Notes: a model not told the origin generated them from the letters alone. A stretch of DNA of 60,288 nt from Nocardiopsis sp. JB363 (GCF_900143625.1 NZ_FRFF01000126.1:1-60288); one strand, 5' to 3'. Shown: positions 10,562 to 19,720, numbered from the stretch's first letter. Numbers and translations: made by a program.

Positions 10562-11376
10562 AGTCCCACCGTTTCGGGGTCGAAGATGGTTCGGGTCGCG
10601 GCATGGGAGAGCACCGCCTGTTCCGAGGGGGTCAGACCTAGCCGGTTCCAGTGGAAGATGACCAGATGCGCCAGCACACCGCGCAGCCCACGCTGCAGTC
10701 GGCCTCGGGCGTTCAAAGAGGCCAGCGTCGCCCCACCACATCGGAAAGCACCCGCCCAACGGGCGAAGCCGTCGAACGCCCCACCCGCGGAGAAGTGTGG
10801 GGCGTGGGGGCCGGGGTCCACGCTCAACATCCGGTGCACCTGTCCGTAGACCCGATCCGGCAAAGGGGCCTTGGAAGGCAGCGGCCGGAGGGCGGCCACA
10901 CGATCCCACACATCTCCTTGCTCGAAGTGGTCCAGGTCGGCGGCGCGCATGAGGGTGTGACACAGCAACAGCGACACTTCCCGTCGACGGTCCGGTGAGG
11001 TGGCGGCCAGAAACCGGATCAGGTGATGGGTATCGGCACACCACAGAGAGTGGGCCGCCTCCATCGCCTCTGAGCCGCCGAAGGCCCGAACCTCGGGTTC
11101 GTACACCAGCGGTGTCCACCCCGCGATGATCTCCTCGCGGACGAGACTGTTCAGGACCGCACCTATCTTCTCCTGGGCGAAGGCTTGCTCCTGCGGGGTG
11201 CTCGGGAGATGGATCCGGCACCGCCAGGCACCCTTCTTACGCATCAGGAACCACGGGTGACCGGCGCGTTCCAGGGCCGGGGCCACGTGGTGGATACCCG
11301 TGTGTTCAGTGGTGGTCGGGTCGGGGAAGTCGATGTTGACCTGCCACCACAGGGTGTCGGTGGGGATGTAGGGCAC
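10558..11376 (-). CDS. Thiopeptide-type bacteriocin biosynthesis protein (split LanB C-domain type)
   Basis: About 272 aa starting at GTG 11376 (PYIPTDTLWWQVNIDFPD), 30 nt after the LanC stop. It has the family features: an N-terminal substrate-facing beta region, ERAGHPWFLMRKKGAWRCRI, EEIIAGWTPLVYEPEVRAFG and the C-terminal helix pair LRGVLAHLVIFHWNRLGLTP. The family (TIGR03891) is related to the elimination domain of LanB enzymes, which removes glutamate from glutamylated Ser/Thr, and to TclM-like cyclases. Because the LanB here also carries a SpaB_C-type C-terminus, this protein could be a second elimination or partner subunit. GGAAAGA lies upstream of the start. Confidence 0.88.
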   Translation of the reverse strand: MPYIPTDTLWWQVNIDFPDPTTTEHTGIHHVAPALERAGHPWFLMRKKGAWRCRIHLPSTPQEQAFAQEKIGAVLNSLVREEIIAGWTPLVYEPEVRAFGGSEAMEAAHSLWCADTHHLIRFLAATSPDRRREVSLLLCHTLMRAADLDHFEQGDVWDRVAALRPLPSKAPLPDRVYGQVHRMLSVDPGPHAPHFSAGGAFDGFARWAGAFRCGGATLASLNARGRLQRGLRGVLAHLVIFHWNRLGLTPSEQAVLSHAATRTIFDPETVGL

Positions 11377-11405
11377 GGTCGGCTCTTTCCGCAAGGGAGC
11401 GATGG

Positions 11406-12650
11406 TCAGGCCAAGGCCAGGTGGACGTCCCACGGGAGGCCGGGAGCGGTGCCGGTGGCGTAGGTGAGCAGGGCCAACGCGATACCGGTGCGCCCGTCGA
11501 GGAACTCCGGGTCCAGGACCGGGGTGTGTTCGAGCTTCTCAAGGAGAGTGGCGGCGATCTGGTCCAGGGCGTAGGCCAGCGGCGCGCCGGGGGCGTCGTT
11601 GTTGATACGCCAAGCGCAGTGCATCAACCCCGCCCATCCATGGCACAGGCCCAGGTCATCGAGGGTGTTGAGTTGAAAGGTGTCGCGTAGACAGTCGGCC
11701 ATGCTCTGTTCGGCCATCGCCTGCCGGTGTGGGTCGTTGAGGGCGAGCCCGGCGAGTTGCTGGGCGCGGGCCAGGCCGGGGGTGCCGTAGCACCAGGAGG
11801 GGCGTTGCTTGGTAAATGCCTCCACCGTTGGGCCACTCTCCCACCGGTGAGGGGTGAGGTAGTAGGGCCACCACACCCCAGAAGGTGAGTGATGGCGGTA
11901 AGTATCCAGGACCTCGCATATTCGGGCGATGGCGTCGGTGTGTCCGCTGACGGTGACGCCGCGCAGCACCGCCAGCGACAACACGGCCAGAGGAGCACCG
12001 ATGCCGTGAGCCACACCGAGATTGAGGTGCCCGTCGGGGAAGGCCGGGTCGAGGCTGCCATGCGGTGACTGGTCACTCCACCAACCCGGCTTCCCATCAG
12101 GGAGCGGCAGGCTTATTCGCACCAGGTAGGCCAACACCTGGCGGGTGATCGTGGCCTCGGGGTGAATGTGCAGATGGTAGGAAGCCAAACCCACCAGCCC
12201 TTGGATGAGGTCGAAATCGGCCAGCTCTGGACGCTGGCCTTGGTCGATCCGGGTGTGGGCCTGGGCCAATCGGTGCAGGGTCAGGCGTGTGGTGACCTCG
12301 TCCAAGCGGGCGCGTGCTCGGCTCAGATGGGTGGGCGAGGACGCCGCGATGGCGGTGAGAAGGCCCAGGGCCGGGGCACCGGACCACAAGGTGGCGGTCT
12401 CGCTCCCGTTCACCGGGCCGGTCAGTGCGCGGGTGATCCACGTGTGGGCTCTTTCCCAGGGGCCGTGGCCGGTGCGTGCGGCTTCGACGTGGGCCAGCGC
12501 CACCCCTGCGGCACCACCGCCCATCGAGGAGGGGCGTTGGCGCAGGGCCGGTTTGTCGGGCAGGAACTGCACCCGATCGGGGGCGGCCAGGTCGTTTAGG
12601 ATCGTGCGGGCCATAGCGTGGGCCTGTGCTGTAACGGTGGTGATGTTCAT
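11406..12650 (-). CDS. lanC: Lanthionine synthetase C family cyclase (LanC)
   Basis: A 414-aa LanC-like protein starting at ATG 12650 (MNITTVTAQAHAMARTILND), overlapping the LanB stop by 4 bp. It has the (alpha/alpha)6 barrel motifs: GGGAAGVALAHVEAAR, NLGVAHGIGAPLAVLSLAVL, the zinc ligands in SWCYGTPGLARA (Cys) and LGLCHGWAGLMH (Cys-His), and FLDGRTGIALALL near the C-terminus. It catalyses Michael addition of precursor cysteines onto dehydroalanine/dehydrobutyrine in the cytoplasm. All metal ligands are present, so an active cyclase is expected. Confidence 0.95.
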   Translation of the reverse strand: MNITTVTAQAHAMARTILNDLAAPDRVQFLPDKPALRQRPSSMGGGAAGVALAHVEAARTGHGPWERAHTWITRALTGPVNGSETATLWSGAPALGLLTAIAASSPTHLSRARARLDEVTTRLTLHRLAQAHTRIDQGQRPELADFDLIQGLVGLASYHLHIHPEATITRQVLAYLVRISLPLPDGKPGWWSDQSPHGSLDPAFPDGHLNLGVAHGIGAPLAVLSLAVLRGVTVSGHTDAIARICEVLDTYRHHSPSGVWWPYYLTPHRWESGPTVEAFTKQRPSWCYGTPGLARAQQLAGLALNDPHRQAMAEQSMADCLRDTFQLNTLDDLGLCHGWAGLMHCAWRINNDAPGAPLAYALDQIAATLLEKLEHTPVLDPEFLDGRTGIALALLTYATGTAPGLPWDVHLALA

Positions 12651-15600
12651 CGGGGCTCCTGCATTCGGGCGTTCCAGCTCACAGCGGCCGTCCGTGCCAG
12701 CGCCAGGCACGCCCGTTCAGCATCCGGATCGGGGCCGAACAACCGGGCCGCGTGCAAGTGCAGCAGGTCCGGCAGTACCTCTTCGGCTGTGGAACCGAAG
12801 CCGGCGAGGGCCTTGGCGTAAGTGCGGGCTGCTTCGGCGCGCTGCTCCCAGGCCTTTCGGATCGGGACAGGGTGGGGGCCGGGATCGGGGGCGGTGAGCG
12901 TCCTGGTCCGTGCTGCTTCGGCCCGGTCGGTGGGGGCCGAGGGCGCATGGTCGATAAGCCATCGCCGGGCCGCCGGCGCGTTTCCGAGCAGGGCATGAAC
13001 CAGGTCGGTCATGCTCACGGCCGCCCATACCCGCATGCCGCTCTCTCCTGAGTCGGTAGTGAGTTGGGTCGCTACCGCGTGGGAGTCAGCGACGAACAAC
13101 TCTTCAGCGGCTTCCATCGCGGGATGAGGGCCGAACCTGCCCGACTCAGGGGTGTAGGTGTCGTGGATGAGGGACGCGACTAGGCCCCGATGACGCAGGG
13201 CGCTTGTCCAGTCGTGGACGATCTTGATCTGGTCGGGGCCGGTGATGCGAACCCGCAGGCGCAGGTGGGGTTCGGGATCTTGGTAGCGCAGGAACCACCA
13301 GGCGAGGGAGAGGTGGGGGAGTTCGTGGGTGATCAGACCAATGGCGTGGTCGGGGTGACCGTACAGCTTCACCGAACACCAACCGGAGCCGCCAGGAAGA
13401 TGCTCGCCCATGCGAGGGTGCGCCGACCCAGGTCGGAGCCGGACCGGGATCGGTTCTTGCTCCGCGGTCAGGGTGGTCACGATTTCGTGGACGCGCCCAT
13501 CCACCCAACCCAGGTTCTGGTCAGTGGAGGTCTCACGTAGGAAGATCCGGCCCTGGCGGCCTAGTTCGGCGCGCACCAGGTCTTGGTGCGCGGGCCGATC
13601 CAGATCCACCCGGAGGCGTTGGTCGTTCTCCCCCAACTCCACCTGCACCGGTACCCGCTGGGTGGTACGCCACTGATTCAGGTGGTCGACCCACTCCCGC
13701 CACGATGCTTCAGGGCCAGGAAGGGAGTGGGCATCCAGTCGCCAGCGGGCGGGGGCCAGAACACACTGTTGCCACCGCACCCGGGGCAAGTAGGGCAGGT
13801 GGGTGGCGACTCCCCAATCGAAGGGGACGGGCACGGCTGTGCGGTTCCACGGCAACTCGGCGAGGAACCGCAACAGTGGGTGGGCGGCACGGGTGAACTC
13901 GATCGCGTTGAAAACCACCGGTTCCACCGGCTTGAGCCCGCGGCGTGTGACCAGGTGCAGGCGGTGCGAGTCAGCGGTGACGGCCAGGTCGGCCATACTC
14001 AGGGTGCGGGCACCGGCCCGATGGTGCTGCCCCAAACTCAGGTGGGTCGGCAATACCGCGGGAACGCGTGAGACCTGATCTCCCCGGGCGGACGCTGAGG
14101 GGCAGGTGAGTTGAGCCAGGACCGCGTCCTGACGCAGGGTGGGCAGGCGCCGGTACAGCTCATGTAGAGCCTCCCGACCGGGGGAGGGCAGCAGGTCGAG
14201 GAAACGGCCCACGGTAGTGCCCGCCCCACGGGAGACTCCGGCGACGCGAACGTCGAAGTCGCCGGTGTTCAGCGCCTCACGGCTACTGGCGTGCACACGC
14301 ACGCGCACTTCGGTGTGCGGCCACACCAGGTCGGATTGATCGGTGCCTAGGCGACCCAAAAGGGTGTCGTCGACCACGATCTCGCCGGTCCCCTCCAAAG
14401 TGGCTCGTTGGGCCAGGTCGAGCAGGATGGTGTCGCGTTCGGACAGAGCCTCGGCTGGAGGATCGGGCAGTCGTGTTCCCACAAAGCCGGAGGGTAGGCC
14501 GAGCCCTTGGCCGGGATCGGTCAGCTCATCCACCGGCACAAGCGCCCCGATCCCGTACCGTTCACAGAACCGCCGGTGGTAGTCACGCCAGTTCGAGGTG
14601 CCCTCGCCCAGGGGGGATAGGCGTGCCAGAACCGCGGTGGCGCCCTGGACCTGCCAGGCGATAGCGCGTGGCAGCTCCAGGTCGCTCTCCAAACGCAGGT
14701 CCACACCGGTCGGTGTGTCCGCAGGCGCCACATCGGTGAGCATGGTGCGGGCACGAACCATCAGGGCGGCCCGCTTCGTGGGCGAGGGTGAGGTGTCGTG
14801 CTCGCGCAGGGCCTGGTGGGCGTTCTCCAAATAGGCGAGAATCTTCGCGGCGCGCGGGTAGCGGCCGGCGCCTGCGCTGTGTGCGGCTGCGATGAGGTGT
14901 CCGAGCTGGTCAGGGCTGTCCAACGGCGGGTGCAGGCAGGTGAGCAGCACACGGTGACGCACCAGGGTTTCCACCAAGGTATGAACGCTGTCTTCCCGGT
15001 CAGGGAACGTGGCGTTCAGTGTCGCTTCCACCTCGGCCCAAGGAGTGGGGGTGCGAGCCGCTTCCAAGGCCGCATGTGCGGGAGCAGTCAAACGCAGTGA
15101 CGAACGCCTGCCGCGGTCGGCCCCTGGTTCAGGTTGGTGTTCGACGATGATCCGTCCGCCCCGCAGCACAGCCAAGTTATTGCTGAGGACCAACAAACGG
15201 GCGGTGAACTGCGCCTCACAGGCTTCCAGGCGTTCCACGGCGGCCCGGATCCATGCTGTGCTCACTCGCGTCACCGGTCGGTGGTGGTCTCCGATACGGC
15301 CGGACACGGTGGAAGTGAAATGCGTCGTGGTCACCGCGGCGAACAGCCCGAACGGTGTGGCCCGGCTTTGGGCGCGCAGCACATACCGGATACAGGAGTG
15401 CACCACCCGGCTCACCTCACGCCTGTTGCCGCCAACATGGCAGATCCGATCGATGCGCTGCATGAGCGAGGGGCTGGCGTCGCTGATCGCCGCACCCAAC
15501 AAGGGGTGATCGCGCACTTGGCCCAGCCACGTGATCCACGCACCGTGGTGCTCGGGGTCCTCGACGGGTCCGCTGGGCCAGGACGGGAGGTCACGGATGC

Positions 15601-15658
15601 CTGAAAGCGCGGAGGCGCGTAGCACTCCGGTGGGGTGAGCGGTGAAGCGAGGCCGCAC
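12647..15658 (-). CDS. lanB: Lantibiotic dehydratase (LanB) with C-terminal thiopeptide-type domain
   Basis: A 1,003-aa class I lanthipeptide dehydratase starting at GTG 15658, with GAAGGAG 9 bases upstream. The N-terminal lantibiotic dehydratase domain includes YVLRAQSRATPFGLFAAV near residues 91-108 and LHLVTRRGLKPVEPVVFNAI in the middle. The C-terminal SpaB_C-like region begins near residue 700 (WCSVKLYGHPDHA; HLSLAWWFLRYQDPEPHLRL). It glutamylates Ser/Thr of the precursor using glutamyl-tRNA and eliminates glutamate. Its length is normal for a fused LanB. It lies 78 bp after the precursor stop, behind a hairpin, and overlaps lanC by 4 bp. Confidence 0.95.
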   Translation of the reverse strand: MRPRFTAHPTGVLRASALSGIRDLPSWPSGPVEDPEHHGAWITWLGQVRDHPLLGAAISDASPSLMQRIDRICHVGGNRREVSRVVHSCIRYVLRAQSRATPFGLFAAVTTTHFTSTVSGRIGDHHRPVTRVSTAWIRAAVERLEACEAQFTARLLVLSNNLAVLRGGRIIVEHQPEPGADRGRRSSLRLTAPAHAALEAARTPTPWAEVEATLNATFPDREDSVHTLVETLVRHRVLLTCLHPPLDSPDQLGHLIAAAHSAGAGRYPRAAKILAYLENAHQALREHDTSPSPTKRAALMVRARTMLTDVAPADTPTGVDLRLESDLELPRAIAWQVQGATAVLARLSPLGEGTSNWRDYHRRFCERYGIGALVPVDELTDPGQGLGLPSGFVGTRLPDPPAEALSERDTILLDLAQRATLEGTGEIVVDDTLLGRLGTDQSDLVWPHTEVRVRVHASSREALNTGDFDVRVAGVSRGAGTTVGRFLDLLPSPGREALHELYRRLPTLRQDAVLAQLTCPSASARGDQVSRVPAVLPTHLSLGQHHRAGARTLSMADLAVTADSHRLHLVTRRGLKPVEPVVFNAIEFTRAAHPLLRFLAELPWNRTAVPVPFDWGVATHLPYLPRVRWQQCVLAPARWRLDAHSLPGPEASWREWVDHLNQWRTTQRVPVQVELGENDQRLRVDLDRPAHQDLVRAELGRQGRIFLRETSTDQNLGWVDGRVHEIVTTLTAEQEPIPVRLRPGSAHPRMGEHLPGGSGWCSVKLYGHPDHAIGLITHELPHLSLAWWFLRYQDPEPHLRLRVRITGPDQIKIVHDWTSALRHRGLVASLIHDTYTPESGRFGPHPAMEAAEELFVADSHAVATQLTTDSGESGMRVWAAVSMTDLVHALLGNAPAARRWLIDHAPSAPTDRAEAARTRTLTAPDPGPHPVPIRKAWEQRAEAARTYAKALAGFGSTAEEVLPDLLHLHAARLFGPDPDAERACLALARTAAVSWNARMQEPR

Positions 15659-15684
15659 AGAGGTGCTCCTTCAAAGCGGGGGGT

Positions 15685-15715
15685 GCCCCGGCACCACCGC
15701 TGGCGGTGCCGGGGC
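15685..15715 (-). terminator. Hairpin between precursor gene and lanB (likely attenuator)
   Basis: GCCCCGGCACC and GGTGCCGGGGC form an 11-bp stem around a short loop, in the 77-bp gap after the precursor stop. There is no long T-run, so partial termination or transcript stabilisation is likely. This position is where lantibiotic operons commonly have a leaky terminator to make precursor mRNA exceed enzyme mRNA. Confidence 0.65.
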
Positions 15716-15735
15716 CGCAACCAGGGACCGGGAAG

Positions 15736-15879
15736 TTACGGGCAGCTGGTGCAGGCGCTGGCGCACGTGCCACCACAGTTGTCACCGGTCAGGTTGAGCA
15801 GGGCGTCCAGACGAGGGCCGCTCTCCACGACCTCCACGTCCAAGTCGAACCCGTCAACGTCGAGCTGGTTTTCCTGCAT
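15736..15879 (-). CDS. FxLD-family lanthipeptide precursor
   Basis: A 47-aa peptide. The leader includes GFDLDVEVVESG at residues 10-21, the FxLD motif that names the family (TIGR04363), in an acidic helix-like leader. The C-terminal core region TGDNCGGTCASACTSCP (residues 31-47) has four Cys (35, 39, 43, 46) and five Ser/Thr, so up to four thioether rings are possible. AAAGGAAG lies about 9 bases before the ATG. It sits 50 bp downstream of a PIMT-like methyltransferase and upstream of lanB and lanC, the expected order. D33-N34 next to the first Cys is a plausible Asp target for the methyltransferase. The cleavage site is not obvious, and no dedicated protease or exporter is adjacent. Confidence 0.95.
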   Translation of the reverse strand: MQENQLDVDGFDLDVEVVESGPRLDALLNLTGDNCGGTCASACTSCP

Positions 15880-15906
15880 GTTCTTCTTCCTTTCGGATCG
15901 GAGGGC

Positions 15907-15928
15907 CACACCCCGGGGGTGGGGTGTG
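15907..15928 (-). promoter_or_regulatory. Stem-loop between PIMT gene and FxLD precursor gene
   Basis: CACACCCC and GGGGTGTG pair perfectly (8 bp) around a 6-base loop, starting 1 base after the methyltransferase stop and ending 27 bases before the precursor ATG. Possible roles are partial termination, a processing site or protection of the 5' end of the precursor transcript. It leaves the precursor ribosome-binding site free. Confidence 0.55.
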
Positions 15929-15929
15929 T

Positions 15930-17147
15930 TCAGGACCAGGCCAGGACCGTGCGCGTGTGCGGCTTGTCCAGAACCCGGACCCGGTCGGTGGGAAGCTCAG
16001 AGTCGGGGGTGGGGCCGGGCCAGACCTCGATGCGGGCCATGGAACCGTCATGTTGGTCCCAGGCCCGGAGAACGTCGACGTAGTTCTGGGCTGCGGTCTC
16101 ACCGTGAGGCCCGTAGCCGAACACCCCGACCTCGAACCTGCCCTCGCTCAAGGGGCGTTTCGTGCGCACCGCCACGCTGCCCCCATCGGCGAGCACCACC
16201 GGCACCGGCTGACGGGCCAGGCGCCCGGCCGGGCCGTGTTCGAGGACGTCTTCGGCCACGTGCAACATCGCGTACCGGTCGGTGTGGCCCGCGATCCACA
16301 GGTGTTGACGGTCGGGGTGGGTAAACTCCACCCCCGGCCAGAACTCCGTGCGGGGCCCGTGCAGCGCTTGGCGCAACGCGGTAGTGTCCACCACCTCTTC
16401 CACGCCGTACAGGGCGATCTCCTCCCCCTGCACAGCAATGCCGCGCTCCTCGTGTGCTCCAGCGCCTTGCATGGGCACGAAAACGGTGAGGTGGTGGTCG
16501 GGGCGACTGACCAGGTGATCGTGGATACGGTCCAGCCCCACGGTGCGGCTCACACCACGCAACCGCATGGGGGTGACCAGGCGACCGTTCTCGGTAAGCT
16601 GCGCCAGCCAGGCCGGGGGCAGATCCCAGGCCCGGACGGTGACGATGATGCGGTCATAGGGCGCCCCCTCGGCCACACCGAACTCGGCGTCCCCGGTCAC
16701 CACACGCACCTTCTTGTACCCGGCCTCGTCCAGATAGCGGCGGGCCCGCTCGGTGACCTCAGGGTCGATGTCGATGGTGGTCACCTCACCCTCGGCACCG
16801 ACGAGCTCGGAGATCAGGGCCGCGTTGTAGCCACCGGAACCTATTTCCAGCACCCGCATACCGGGTTCGAGCCCGGCCTGGTCGAGCATCATGGCCTGTA
16901 CCCTCACCGCCGACAGCGAACTGGTGATGAGTCCGTCCTCGGCCCGCCGGATCGGTGGGGCGTAGTCGGTCGCGTAGGCCTTTTCCAACGCCACCTCGGG
17001 CACGAACACGTGCCGAGGGACCGCCCTGAGCACGTCTTCCACCTGAACCGAGATCGGGGTCATACCCCACTCCTGTTGGAGCCGGAGCAGGGTGTCGACC
17101 ATGTCCTGACGAGCCTGATCGGGGCTCGTCGGCGCTGTAGCGGGCAT
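15930..17147 (-). CDS. PIMT-like methyltransferase of the FxLD system (copy 1)
   Basis: A 405-aa protein, start ATG 17147 (MPATAPTSPDQARQDMVDTL), with AGAGGAC 5 bases upstream. The N-terminal 200 residues are protein-L-isoaspartate O-methyltransferase-like: LRAVPRHVFVPEVALEKAYA, MRVLEIGSGGYNAALISELV (SAM motif I), VTTIDIDPEV and GAPYDRIIVTV. The C-terminal half is the extension of the FxLD-system family (TIGR04364), ending LDKPHTRTVLAWS. Related enzymes methylate an Asp side chain, which can collapse to succinimide or isoAsp. It sits directly before the precursor gene, so the precursor is the likely substrate. Three further copies or remnants occur in the window. Confidence 0.92.
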   Translation of the reverse strand: MPATAPTSPDQARQDMVDTLLRLQQEWGMTPISVQVEDVLRAVPRHVFVPEVALEKAYATDYAPPIRRAEDGLITSSLSAVRVQAMMLDQAGLEPGMRVLEIGSGGYNAALISELVGAEGEVTTIDIDPEVTERARRYLDEAGYKKVRVVTGDAEFGVAEGAPYDRIIVTVRAWDLPPAWLAQLTENGRLVTPMRLRGVSRTVGLDRIHDHLVSRPDHHLTVFVPMQGAGAHEERGIAVQGEEIALYGVEEVVDTTALRQALHGPRTEFWPGVEFTHPDRQHLWIAGHTDRYAMLHVAEDVLEHGPAGRLARQPVPVVLADGGSVAVRTKRPLSEGRFEVGVFGYGPHGETAAQNYVDVLRAWDQHDGSMARIEVWPGPTPDSELPTDRVRVLDKPHTRTVLAWS

Positions 17148-17522
17148 GGATGTCCTCTTCGTGATCGTCATCGCCGTCGTGAGCACGACGGCCACCGGTA
17201 TCGGTATGGAACTGCGGGTAAAAGGGGTGTTCCGCTTCTGGTACGCGCAGAAGGTCCAAGAGCTCCAAGAGCTCCGGGAGAGATCCCACTGCTTTGGCCG
17301 TGGTTTTTGCAGCTACTGAGAGCCGACATGGTGCTCCCAAGCCCAGGGCGCATTATCGTCGAGAACTCAACAGGGTGACCATGCACGATCGGCCATGTGT
17401 TGGAATTTTCATGCGCCCTGTTCGAATCACGCCCTGTGAACTGCCCTGATGGCATTAAAAGACCTGGTGCGAGGAAAGAAAAACCCCAATGAAAAGAACA
17501 TTCATCCTTCTTGTCACATTGA
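17148..17522. promoter_or_regulatory. Divergent promoter region of the lanthipeptide operon and its regulator
   Basis: 375 bp without a gene, separating the minus-strand lanthipeptide operon from the plus-strand regulator. It is locally AT-richer than the surroundings at 17440-17520. Direct repeats CGCCCTGT at 17414-17421 and 17430-17437, with a related TGCCCTGA at 17442-17449, are candidate regulator sites. I could not assign -35/-10 elements with confidence. Confidence 0.5.
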
Positions 17523-18851
17523 GTGGTGTTCATCTTGATATGTGACTTTTGTGGGGGTAGTCGTGCTGAAGACGGGCCCCGCTGCACCTGTGTGCCCAGC
17601 GACTACTGGAGGCGACCCGAAGTACGCGAGGCACTCCAAGCGCGCGACGTCCCTACCTTGTTGCGCCTGCTTCTCCGCTCCACTTCCCTGACCCACGAAG
17701 CGCTCGCGATCATGTGCGGGGTCACGCAGAGCACCATCACCCGCGCGGTGAACGGTCGTGGACTGACCCGACCGGACGTCATCGCCCGGGTGCTCACTCG
17801 CCTGGGCGCACCCCACCTACCTTCCACCGAGCCCATCGCGGCCCTCCAGAACGTGGACCGGGGATGGGAACAGCAACTGAATGAGGCCGCGGCTGACACC
17901 GTCACCCGGATCCGCTCCCTCCAAGACCAGGCAGCACCCAAGACCGTCCTGGATACGCTGGAAGCCGGTGTCGACCACCTGTGCCGCGCCTACGTCCACA
18001 CCCCTCTGAGCAGCCTCTACCCACAGATCAGCGCCCGTCGCCGCGACGCATTGGCCTTACTCGACAGCCTGACCCACCCCGACCAAGCCCGCCGAGCCCA
18101 CATCGCCGCCACCCGCCTGGTGGGCCTGCACGCACATGTGGCCATGGACGTGGGCTCCTACACCACCGCCCTGATCCATGCCGACGCTGCCCGTGATCTG
18201 GCAGAGCGCACCGGCGATTCGGCCCTACAAGCCTGGGTGTGCTCCCTGCACAGCTTGATCGCTTACTGGGACAACCGATTCCCCGAGGCCCAACGCGCGG
18301 CCGAGGCCGGACTCACCCACCACACCGCCGACAGCAACCTGGCCCGACTCCATGCCCTACGGGCTCGCGCAGCCGCGGCCCAAGGCGATGTCACGGTGAC
18401 CCGGGCGGCCATCACCGCAGCCGAAGACCACTGCAATCTGCCGGTGCTCCCAGGAATCCTGGGGTTTCCCACCGCGAAGATCCATACCTACGCCGGGACT
18501 TCCTTACTCGCACTCGGGCCTGCCTCTGATCGCCGGCGCAGCTTCTCCCACACCGAACAGGCCATCACGATGTACGCCACAGGTACCGACCGTTCCGTCG
18601 GTGACCTCTTGGCCGCACGCCTGGACCTGGCCACAGCTCACCTCTTCGACCGCAACCCGGAGGGGACCCTGGAACAGGTCCGACTCATCACCACGGTCCC
18701 GGCCGGGCACCGCACCGCGAGCATCAGTACACGTGCGCACCGTCTGATCCCTCTCCTGGTCCATCACGACACAGCTCCGGCCCGTTGGGCCCGCGAACTA
18801 CTGATCGAGTTCACCCGCACCCCCGGCCCCACCCCGAAGACCAACGCGTGA
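17523..18851 (+). CDS. Helix-turn-helix regulator with TPR-like C-terminal domain
   Basis: Up to 442 aa. The N-terminus has a possible zinc site (CDFCGG then CTC, residues about 8-27). An XRE-like helix-turn-helix follows (LTHEALAIMCGVTQSTITRA, residues about 56-75). The rest is TPR-like helical repeats (HADAARDLAERTGDSALQAW; PEAQRAAEAGLTHHTADSNL). GTG 17523 gives the longest frame, but TTG 17535 is also possible because there is no clear Shine-Dalgarno site. Divergent from the lanthipeptide operon, it is the probable pathway regulator. A methyltransferase gene follows 11 bp after its stop and is probably co-transcribed. Confidence 0.85.
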   Translation: MVFILICDFCGGSRAEDGPRCTCVPSDYWRRPEVREALQARDVPTLLRLLLRSTSLTHEALAIMCGVTQSTITRAVNGRGLTRPDVIARVLTRLGAPHLPSTEPIAALQNVDRGWEQQLNEAAADTVTRIRSLQDQAAPKTVLDTLEAGVDHLCRAYVHTPLSSLYPQISARRRDALALLDSLTHPDQARRAHIAATRLVGLHAHVAMDVGSYTTALIHADAARDLAERTGDSALQAWVCSLHSLIAYWDNRFPEAQRAAEAGLTHHTADSNLARLHALRARAAAAQGDVTVTRAAITAAEDHCNLPVLPGILGFPTAKIHTYAGTSLLALGPASDRRRSFSHTEQAITMYATGTDRSVGDLLAARLDLATAHLFDRNPEGTLEQVRLITTVPAGHRTASISTRAHRLIPLLVHHDTAPARWARELLIEFTRTPGPTPKTNA

Positions 18852-18862
18852 GGATGCACCGT

Positions 18863-19720
18863 ATGCCTCTCCACAACGAATCTCCCGCACGTTTTCTAGC
18901 CTCCACCGATCGCGCAGTTGTGACCCGCGCTTACCATGACGATCGGCCACTGCTTGCCCGTCAACGGCTCTATGACCACCAAAGACCCCGCTACGATCTG
19001 CCCGGCATGGTCCTGGACCAGGTCGGTGATCGGGAAGGAGTGTGGTTGGACGTGGGATGCGGTAACGGCAAGTACCTACACCGGATTCGCGCCGAACGGC
19101 CACAGGCGCGAGCGGTGGGCCTGGACCTGTCCACGACCATGCTCACCACCCCCGTCCGGCCAGCGGTGTGCGCCGATGCTGCTCGCCTGCCGGTGCACAC
19201 CGGCAGTGTGCAGGTGGTGTTGGGGATGCATATGCTCTACCACCTGGCAGATCCCGACCAAGCCCTTGCGGGGATGGCCCGTGTCCTGGAACCCGAAGGG
19301 GTCTTGGTCGTCTCCACCAACGCCCGCAGTGACAAGGCCGAACTCGACGGGTGGTGGGCGCGGGCGGCCGCGGATGTGCTCGGGACTGCTGTGGGTCCAC
19401 GACGGGTGAAGCTTTCCGCGTCCTTTCCTGCAGAAGAAGCCGCCGACCGTGTGGCCACCCACTTTGCTGAGGTGAAGGAGATCGACTTGGACGGAACCAT
19501 CGAGGTCGACACGCCGGCCCCGATCCTGAAGCACTACGCCTCCTACCGGGCCTGGTCACATCAGGTGCACGTGCCGTTCGAGCAGACCCTGAGCAGAGTT
19601 GAGCACCTGTTGCGGCAAGAGCTTGAGGATGGGCCGCTGCGCATTACGACGCACCAAAAAATGGTCATCGCCCACCACTCCAGGCCGACCCAGACTCTGG
19701 CAGAGGGTTCGGGTGGGTGA
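18863..19720 (+). CDS. Class I SAM-dependent methyltransferase
   Basis: A 285-aa protein; ATG 18863 is preferred over 18854 because GTGAGG then lies 9 bases upstream. Motif I is GVWLDVGCGNGKYLHRIRAE, then AVGLDLSTTMLTTPV, and VVLGMHMLYHLADPDQALAG, as in UbiE/Tam-type small-molecule methyltransferases. It sits directly after the regulator and may belong to the lanthipeptide regulon, but the substrate is unknown. It is not PIMT-like, so it may modify something other than the precursor Asp. Confidence 0.85.
   Translation: MPLHNESPARFLASTDRAVVTRAYHDDRPLLARQRLYDHQRPRYDLPGMVLDQVGDREGVWLDVGCGNGKYLHRIRAERPQARAVGLDLSTTMLTTPVRPAVCADAARLPVHTGSVQVVLGMHMLYHLADPDQALAGMARVLEPEGVLVVSTNARSDKAELDGWWARAAADVLGTAVGPRRVKLSASFPAEEAADRVATHFAEVKEIDLDGTIEVDTPAPILKHYASYRAWSHQVHVPFEQTLSRVEHLLRQELEDGPLRITTHQKMVIAHHSRPTQTLAEGSGG

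Noticed and set aside
12162..17378. Long plus-strand open frames across the lanthipeptide operon (for example 15924-17378)
   Set aside because: They are antisense to clearly homologous minus-strand genes and result from high-GC composition; no domains are visible in them.
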